From: Tianweitania sp. UT-5YL-CI-8 | GTDB taxonomy: Bacteria; Pseudomonadota; Alphaproteobacteria; Rhizobiales; Rhizobiaceae | Direction: 5' to 3' | Length of the DNA stretch: 39,186 nt | NCBI RefSeq assembly: GCF_030010215.1 | Contig: NZ_JASCRR010000024.1 | Location: 1-39,186, forward strand | In this document: positions 34,361 through 39,186 of the stretch, piece by piece | How positions within the stretch are numbered: the first letter of the stretch is position 1 | Layout of the letters: each line of letters begins with the position of its first letter | The notes under the pieces: model-generated | Told to the model about the DNA's origin: nothing | Databases searched by the model: none | The model's input: only the letters and a program-made list of their open reading frames with translations | Program-made: the position numbers and the translations under genes

Positions 34361-34372
34361 ATACAATATACG
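34361..34372. promoter_or_regulatory. GntR-type site before the flavin reductase gene
   Basis: ATACAATATACG reads CGTATATTGTAT on the other strand: the two GTAT half-sites are kept and the middle is ATT instead of AAT. It lies 40 bases before the start at 34412. Confidence 0.45.
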
Positions 34373-34411
34373 GTAAGTTTTCGCGTCCGGTGACGTCAAG
34401 AGGAAACCACA

Positions 34412-35407
34412 ATGAGCGATCAAGACCATCCTGCCCTGGTGGAACAAGGTGATCCCGCAGAGGATCCCAAGTCGTTCCGCAGAACGCTCGGCCAGTTTGC
34501 AACGGGCGTCACGGCGGTCACGACGACCACCTCCGCTGGACCCATAGGTGTGACGGCCAACTCGTTTTCCTCGCTCTCGCTCGATCCGCCCTTGGTGCTC
34601 TGGTCGATTGCCCGCACGTCACGCAGCTTCGAGGCCTTCCGCCAGTCCAGCCATTTCGCTGTGAGCATCCTCGCGGAAGATCAAATGGCGGTTTCGCAGA
34701 CCTTGTCGAGTTCCAGCGAGGACAAGTTCGGCAGCCTTGGCTGGAGCAAAGGCGTCGACGGCGTTCCAATTATCACTGGGGCACTGGCAACCGTGGAATG
34801 CGCGACGGAAACGCTGCATGACGGCGGCGATCACATCATCCTCGTTGGGCGAGTGCTTCGACACCGGCGCTTTACTGGCAAGCCTCTGCTTTACGCGCAG
34901 GGCCAGTATGGCGTAGTTGACGAGCATCCGGCATTTCGGGCCGCTTCGGCTCTTTCAGCACCCGCAGAGCATGCATCGTCCCTGTCCGAACAGCCCTTGA
35001 CGACCCTGCTTTACCTCGCTCATCATTACTCCTCGGCCGCCTTCGACCGTCACCGGCGTGAGGAAAATATCTCGCTCGCCCAGAGCCGGATCCTGTCCCA
35101 GTTAAAGCGGCAGCCGCGGCTTTCCAGCCGCTCGCTGAGCAACCAAATTTATCTGACCCAGGAGAAGGTGGACGAGGCTCTCGACCGTCTGACACAGCAT
35201 GGCGAGGTCACCAGCGATGCCGAGGGCCTATTTTCGCTCACCGAATCCGGATCAGCGCTTGCTCAAGCGATCCGCCGCCGTGTCGCGGCCTATGAAGCAG
35301 AGCAATTCGCGGGCGTGCCGCAAGAAAAGCTGGCGGTGACGCGCGACGTCCTGATCCGCTTCATCAATGGTCTGACTGTTCCGCACCAGGCGGATAACGC
35401 GGCGTAA
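34412..35407 (+). CDS. Flavin reductase fused to a MarR-like domain (C1-HpaC type)
   Basis: A 331-residue protein with two parts. Residues about 20-170 form a flavin reductase-like domain (FRRTLGQFATGVTAVTTTTS, GVTANSFSSLSLDPPLVLWS, HFAVSILAEDQ, GDHIILVGRV). Residues about 200-325 form a winged helix of the MarR type (LAQSRILSQLKRQPRLSSRS, YLTQEKVDEALDRLTQHGEV). The same fusion is known in the reductase of Acinetobacter baumannii 4-hydroxyphenylacetate hydroxylase, where the tail inhibits the reductase until the substrate binds. It probably supplies reduced flavin to the LLM monooxygenase, switched on by the substrate. Its partner and effector are inferred from gene order. Confidence 0.9.
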   Translation: MSDQDHPALVEQGDPAEDPKSFRRTLGQFATGVTAVTTTTSAGPIGVTANSFSSLSLDPPLVLWSIARTSRSFEAFRQSSHFAVSILAEDQMAVSQTLSSSSEDKFGSLGWSKGVDGVPIITGALATVECATETLHDGGDHIILVGRVLRHRRFTGKPLLYAQGQYGVVDEHPAFRAASALSAPAEHASSLSEQPLTTLLYLAHHYSSAAFDRHRREENISLAQSRILSQLKRQPRLSSRSLSNQIYLTQEKVDEALDRLTQHGEVTSDAEGLFSLTESGSALAQAIRRRVAAYEAEQFAGVPQEKLAVTRDVLIRFINGLTVPHQADNAA

Positions 35408-35434
35408 AAAACAACAGCCAAGGTGAACGCTATC

Positions 35435-37069
35435 GTGACACTGCCTACCAACGCTACAGGATCACACACCCTTCTTTCCGTCCGCGACCTGACGATCAAT
35501 CTCCCTTCGGGAATGGAACGGTCTTATGCCGTGAAGGATGTCTCCTTTGACCTTCATGCCGGAGAAATACTGTGCATCATCGGTGAATCCGGCTCCGGAA
35601 AATCCATCACCGCCAATGCTGTTATGGGCATCTTGTCGCCGGCGATCTCGATTGCCGGCGGCTCCATCCACTTCAAGGACTTGGACCTACTGAAAGCGGA
35701 TCGGCCGACCTTGCGCAATGTGCGCGGTCGGGCAATCTCGATGATCTTCCAGGATCCGCTTTCCTCCCTCAATCCTGTGATGACCATCGGCGACCAGATC
35801 ATGGAAGTGATGGCGGCCCACAAGGTGGGGACACCCGCGACCCGCAAGCAAAAGACGCTTGCTCTTTTACAGGAAGTGGGGCTGCCGGACCCGCACATCA
35901 TCATCCATCAATACCCTTTTAGGCTCTCCGGTGGCCAGCGTCAGCGCGTCATGATCGCCATGGCCTTGGCGCTCGACCCCGACATCCTGATCGCCGACGA
36001 ACCGACAACCGCACTGGACGTCACCACCCAGGCCCAGATTCTGGAGCTTATCCGTACCATCCAGCGCCGCAAAAACACCGGCGTCATGTTCATCACCCAT
36101 GATTTCGGCGTCGTGGCAGAGATTGCTGATCGGGTAATCGTCATGGAGAAGGGTCTTCTGGTTGAGCATGGACCGGCCAAGAAAGTCCTCAACACGCCGG
36201 AACACCCTTATACGCGCCGCCTGATCTCGGCGGTGCCCAAAATGGCGCGACAGGATCGGCCCCAGGAACAGGAGTCGCCAGTGGTTCTGGAAACGCGCAA
36301 CCTGTGCAAAGTCTATCACACGGGCAGTTTCCTCAGCCCCGGACGCACCGTGCGCGCGGTGAACCAGGTCAGCCTCACCGTCCGCAAGGGACAAACAGTC
36401 GGCATTGTCGGCGAAAGCGGTTCCGGCAAGTCCTCGCTGGGTCGTTTGCTGGTGAAGCTGATGGACAGCGACAGCGGAGAGATCCTCTTCAACGGCAAGG
36501 ATATCGCGCGCTTGACGGAAGTCCAGTTCCGTCCGATGCGCCCGTCGATCCAGATGATCTTCCAGGATCCATTTGCGTCCCTCAACCCGCGCCATATGAT
36601 CGGCAAGATACTCACTGTCGGCCCCATGGCGCATGGCGTCAGTGCGGCAGACTGCAAGGCAAAAGCGTTGAGTCTTCTGGAACTGGTTGGCCTCGATGCC
36701 GGAACCTACAACCGTTATCCTCACGAGTTCTCGGGTGGTCAGCGCCAACGCATCGGCATTGCTCGCGCACTGATGTTCGATCCCCTCCTGCTAGTGGCCG
36801 ACGAGGCGGTTTCCGCACTCGACGTGTCGATTCAAGCGCAAATCGTGGAACTTCTCGCCACCATTCAGGGGAGGATGAAGATCGCCATGATCTTCATCAC
36901 CCACGATCTGCGGATCGCCAGCCAGATCTGCGACGAAGTCGCCGTGATGTACAAGGGCGACGTGGTTGAGCAGGGTCCGCCGTCGCAGATCTTCAACGCG
37001 CCGCAGAACAGCTACACGCGGCGGCTAATGGCCTCAGTGCCGGGCAAGGAATGGAAGCCCGCGGCCTGA
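35435..37069 (+). CDS. Fused peptide-type ABC importer ATPase (DppD-DppF)
   Basis: About 544 residues with two complete ATPase modules. The first has GESGSGKS, the LSGGQRQRVMIAMA signature and ILIADEPTTALDV. The second has a second GESGSGKSS, FSGGQRQRIGIARA and LLVADEAVSALDV. The OppD/F-type C-terminal segments (NTPEHPYTRRLISAVP, NAPQNSYTRRLMASVPG) follow each module. It energises the importer with the minus-strand permeases and the upstream binding protein. A GTG at 35435 with AAGGTGA eight bases before it is preferred; a GTG at 35423 would add four residues. In module two the Walker B ends D-E-A-V rather than D-E-P, a common variant. Confidence 0.94.
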   Translation: MTLPTNATGSHTLLSVRDLTINLPSGMERSYAVKDVSFDLHAGEILCIIGESGSGKSITANAVMGILSPAISIAGGSIHFKDLDLLKADRPTLRNVRGRAISMIFQDPLSSLNPVMTIGDQIMEVMAAHKVGTPATRKQKTLALLQEVGLPDPHIIIHQYPFRLSGGQRQRVMIAMALALDPDILIADEPTTALDVTTQAQILELIRTIQRRKNTGVMFITHDFGVVAEIADRVIVMEKGLLVEHGPAKKVLNTPEHPYTRRLISAVPKMARQDRPQEQESPVVLETRNLCKVYHTGSFLSPGRTVRAVNQVSLTVRKGQTVGIVGESGSGKSSLGRLLVKLMDSDSGEILFNGKDIARLTEVQFRPMRPSIQMIFQDPFASLNPRHMIGKILTVGPMAHGVSAADCKAKALSLLELVGLDAGTYNRYPHEFSGGQRQRIGIARALMFDPLLLVADEAVSALDVSIQAQIVELLATIQGRMKIAMIFITHDLRIASQICDEVAVMYKGDVVEQGPPSQIFNAPQNSYTRRLMASVPGKEWKPAA

Positions 37070-37110
37070 ACGATGCGTTGAACAACGCTGCTTTCCGGAG
37101 GATCACGGTG

Positions 37111-37611
37111 ATGGAACTCGACCGCGGGCCAAAGATCGGCATCGGTATTTTTTGGAAGGCGCTGGAGGCGCGGGCCGTCGGCGCGGCAGTCGTGGCGGCA
37201 CGCGACGATGCTGGTCCTGCCGGCCTGCTTGCGCTGTCGGCGACGCATCTCTGCGCGTCGCCACCGATCCTCATGGTTTCGATCAGCCGAAAAACCAGCG
37301 CCCTGGCCACCATCCTGAACAGCGGGCATTTCTCCATCAACTATCTCGCCGCCGATCACACCAACCTCGCTGATATTTTTGGTGGCAAGGAGTCTGCCAA
37401 GGGCGCCGATCGCTTCGACCCTGACGATTGGACGACGCTCACGACCGGCGCTCCGATCCTGCGCAATGCGGTAGGTGCGCTGGATTGCCTGCTCGAAGAC
37501 ACCATCGAGCGCCACGACACCCTCATCGCATTTGGCCGGATGGTCGATTTCACCGGCGCAACCGGAGATCGACAGCCGCTGATCAGCTTTGCTGGCCGCA
37601 TGGGCGTGTAG
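37111..37611 (+). CDS. Second flavin reductase-like protein
   Basis: A 166-residue protein with the flavin reductase-like split-barrel fold. Landmarks are VGAAVVAARDDAGPAGLLAL, SATHLCASPPILMVSISRKT, the N-S-G-H-F-S-I-N-Y-L-A strand and ETIERHDTL-like segments before the C-terminal GRMVDF. The ATG at 37111 follows GGAGG by nine bases; an upstream in-frame ATG at 37051 inside the ATPase gene is less likely. It lacks the MarR-like tail of the first reductase. It may serve the same monooxygenase or a different, lost partner, or bind flavin without being a reductase. It is the last gene before the insertion-sequence zone. Confidence 0.85.
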   Translation: MELDRGPKIGIGIFWKALEARAVGAAVVAARDDAGPAGLLALSATHLCASPPILMVSISRKTSALATILNSGHFSINYLAADHTNLADIFGGKESAKGADRFDPDDWTTLTTGAPILRNAVGALDCLLEDTIERHDTLIAFGRMVDFTGATGDRQPLISFAGRMGV

Positions 37612-37689
37612 CGATCATCGTCCCCCCGGTCAAACACGCGATCGATCGGATAGGAAGCACCTGGACTTCCCGTTCGAAAGTGGAGGGCT

Positions 37690-38422
37690 TCTGTTAGAAA
37701 TGACTGACAGGAGATTTAGAATTGAAGCAGCGAGAGTTTACAGAAGATTTCAAACGGGAAGCGGTTCGCATTCTGACGACGAGTGGTCGAGGCATATCGT
37801 CTGTTGCGTCGGATCTAGGGATCGGGAAATCGACACTGGGTCGTTGGCGGCAGATTTTCGAGGAGCAGGATCTTCTTGCCGGTCCGCACGAGGACGTGAA
37901 CAAGGAGCTTGCCCGCCTGCGCAAGGAGAATGAACTTCTCCGGCAGGAGCGAGATCTGTTAAAAAAAGCGACGGCCTTCTTCGCTCGGGAGACAAGTCGA
38001 TGAGGTTCGCCTTCATCGATACGGAGAAGGCCTATATGTCTCTGTCGCGCCTGTGCGCCTTCGCGGGCGTCAGCATCAGCGGCTACCATGCCTGGAAGCG
38101 GCGCAGCCCCAGCCGTCGCCAGTTCGATGACATGATCGTCCTGGCGCACATCCGCAACCAGTTCTACCTGTCGCGTCAGACCTATGGCAGCCCCCGCATG
38201 CATGCGGAACTATGCGAGGACGGCATCCAGGTCGGCCGGCACAGAGTAGCACGGCTGATGCGGTCTAACGGGCTGAAGACGCGCCAGAGGACAAGGTTCG
38301 AGCGAACCACCGACAGCAATCATGGCGAGCCAGTTGCCCCCAACCTGCTTGATCAGGACTTCGCCTGCGACGGACCGGATCAGAAGTGGGGAGCCGACAT
38401 CAGCTATATCTGGACAGCAGAG
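37690..38422 (+). mobile_element. Truncated IS3-family insertion sequence
   Basis: Two overlapping reading frames of an IS3-type element are followed by an abrupt end near 38422 inside the transposase core. The left limit is placed near TGTTAGAAATGAC at about 37693, but no matching inverted repeat remains because the right end is lost. A sequence of unrelated origin (an acyltransferase fragment) begins directly after the break. The element cannot transpose by itself. Confidence 0.75.
37722..38003 (+). CDS. IS3-family transposase OrfA
   Basis: A 93-residue protein with a helix-turn-helix (FTEDFKREAVRILTTSGRGI, VASDLGIGKSTLGRWRQIF) and a leucine-zipper-like helix (ELARLRKENELLRQERDLLKK), the typical OrfA of IS3 elements. 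The start is a TTG at 37722. A run of seven A at 37961-37967 in the Leu-Lys-Lys region is the usual place for the programmed -1 frameshift that makes the OrfAB fusion, and the -1 frame runs open into OrfB. It looks intact, while OrfB does not. Confidence 0.9.
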   Translation: MKQREFTEDFKREAVRILTTSGRGISSVASDLGIGKSTLGRWRQIFEEQDLLAGPHEDVNKELARLRKENELLRQERDLLKKATAFFARETSR

Positions 38423-38476
38423 TCAGTTGAGAGAAAGACGTGGCTTAAATGCCAGCCGCATCGCCAAAATCAGTAA
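38000..38476 (+). pseudogene. IS3-family transposase OrfB, truncated
   Basis: The frame starts at the ATG at 38000 (overlapping the OrfA stop as ATGA) with MRFAFIDTEKAYMSLSRLC and the HTH_21-like YGSPRMHAELCEDG. It reaches DQKWGADISYIW with the first catalytic Asp (GAD) at about residue 134. The genuine homology ends near 38422; the last 18 codons are unrelated sequence read in this frame. The second Asp and the Glu of the DDE triad are missing, so the enzyme is dead. Confidence 0.85.
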
Positions 38477-39077
38477 GAGCAACACCTCACCGCGAGTTCT
38501 GGTTATAGGAGACAGCCATTCCTACGATGTAGTTTCCGCCCTTTTCGAAAACGGTGTTCGCGACTTCTCCCGTTTTCAAATCTCAGCGGTTTGCCAACCG
38601 GCTGTCGGGCCTCGCCCAAAAAGCGCGGGAGAACGCGGCGATGCCTCCTGCCAGCAACAGTTCTCAAAGATTCTCAACTCCACGAAACTTAAGCAAGCTA
38701 AGGTCGTCATTCTTGCCGCGCGTTGGCGAGGCTGGGCGGCTCGCCGATTGCCCAAGGCGGTAGAGGCTATACGCAAAAACACCAACGCTCAGATTATCGT
38801 CTTCGATCCAACCATTGAGTTCAGCCCGATCTTGCCCACCATCGCGGAAGCCTATGGATCAACCGAGGGATTGAACGAACATGCATCTAAGCTTCTGAAA
38901 GCCCGACCGATCGAGGTCAACACGACCCTTCGCAAAGCTGCTGCTGCTAAGGTCATGTATGTCGACAAAATCACGCTGCTCTGTGGTAAAGACAGGGTTT
39001 GCCCTGCCCTAATCCCCGGATCAACTGTGCTTCTTACCTTTGATTATGGTCATTGGACCCTAGTCATCTGGAACTGA
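38423..39077 (+). pseudogene. C-terminal SGNH domain fragment of an acyltransferase (OafA/YrhL-like)
   Basis: After the break in the insertion sequence the other frame reads RVLVIGDSHSYDVVSALFEN, the first block of an SGNH hydrolase-like domain (Gly-Asp-Ser-His). Later come VVILAARWRGWA and a C-terminal segment CPALIPGSTVLLTFDYGHWT, where the usual Asp-x-x-His block is kept as D-Y-G-H. This is the tail of membrane O-acyltransferases that decorate surface sugars. The N-terminal multi-span acyltransferase_3 domain is missing. The open frame starts inside the insertion sequence at 38322, which makes a chance fusion. A functional product is unlikely. Confidence 0.7.
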
Positions 39078-39123
39078 AGTTCGCTACATTGTAAGCTGTT
39101 CTTGTTCAATGGAGAGCTTAGCG

Positions 39124-39186
39124 ATGGCGAACGCGAGAGGTCGACCGACAGCGGCCCTGGTTCTGGGCAAGCAAGAGCGTGACTAT
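39124..39186 (+). CDS. IS630-family transposase, N terminus (runs off window)
   Basis: Twenty-one codons from the ATG at 39124 give MANARGRPTAALVLGKQERD and continue past the edge. This matches the start of IS630-type transposases (R-G-R-P followed by a helix with E-R). GGAG lies 10 bases before. The left end of the element is probably near 39080-39100, but the matching repeat is outside the window. Confidence 0.7.
   Translation, partial: MANARGRPTAALVLGKQERDY

Noticed and set aside
30304-37611. Calling the LLM cluster an EDTA or NTA degradation operon (emo/nta)
   Set aside because: Gene order is similar, but the reductase type differs (fusion with a MarR-like domain) and the nic neighbours point to a different substrate; family membership alone is not enough.
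1-39186. CRISPR array
   Set aside because: No regularly spaced direct repeats of 24-40 bases are visible anywhere, and no cas genes are present.

Overview
The window looks like a chromosomal segment of a high-GC alphaproteobacterium. The best fit is Rhizobiales, close to Phyllobacteriaceae such as Mesorhizobium, Aminobacter or Chelativorans. This rests on the gene set (Der next to a YfgM-like protein, ExoD, a DUF3606 protein, abundant ABC importers, LysR/Lrp/GntR/TetR regulators) and on codon use. It is an inference, because no rRNA or tRNA gene is present.

Layout. (1) 1-1525: right end of a phage-like integrated element, with three short genes overlapping by a few bases and a tyrosine recombinase. 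(2) 1526-2450: junction zone with a small membrane protein and a HigA-type antitoxin without a toxin. (3) 2454-6513: housekeeping genes (der, a YfgM-like protein, a polysaccharide deacetylase-like protein, an ArsC/YffB-like protein and one unknown). (4) 6573-11866: an importer operon on the minus strand (DUF3830 protein, periplasmic binding protein, two permeases, ATPase, LysR regulator) resembling polyamine-type uptake systems. (5) 12041-13562: a DUF3606 protein, a 2'-5' RNA ligase whose ribosome binding site is buried in a hairpin, and ExoD. (6) 13839-18139: alanine racemase, D-amino acid dehydrogenase and an FAH-family hydrolase, with a divergent Lrp regulator. (7) 18198-19655: SelO. (8) 19656-20770: a gene graveyard with remnants of an SDR, an F420/NADP reductase-like protein and an LLM monooxygenase.

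(9) 21020-37611 is the most interesting part: a catabolic island of about 17 kb. The minus-strand operon nicD-nicE-nicF-nicX carries the complete lower pathway from 2,5-dihydroxypyridine to fumarate. The known catalytic residues are present, and a divergent TetR regulator faces it across a 12-bp perfect inverted repeat. Next come an MFS transporter and a NicC-like FAD monooxygenase. Then follows a divergent block: peptide-type permeases on the minus strand, and on the plus strand a NtaA/SnaA-type flavin-dependent monooxygenase, a binding protein, a GntR/FCD regulator, a flavin reductase fused to a MarR-like domain, a fused ATPase and a second small flavin reductase. A shared motif (GTAT-N3-GTAT, consensus CGTATAATGTATG) lies before the FAD monooxygenase, the permeases, the LLM monooxygenase, gntR and the flavin reductase. 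This suggests one GntR regulon. The nicotinate hydroxylase NicAB is absent. I infer that the island imports an unidentified N-heterocycle or related compound, oxidises it with the two-component LLM monooxygenase and/or the FAD monooxygenase, and feeds 2,5-dihydroxypyridine into NicX-NicD-NicF-NicE.

(10) 37690-39186: insertion-sequence scar. A truncated IS3-family element is joined to the C-terminal piece of an acyltransferase SGNH domain, and an IS630-family transposase begins at the window edge.
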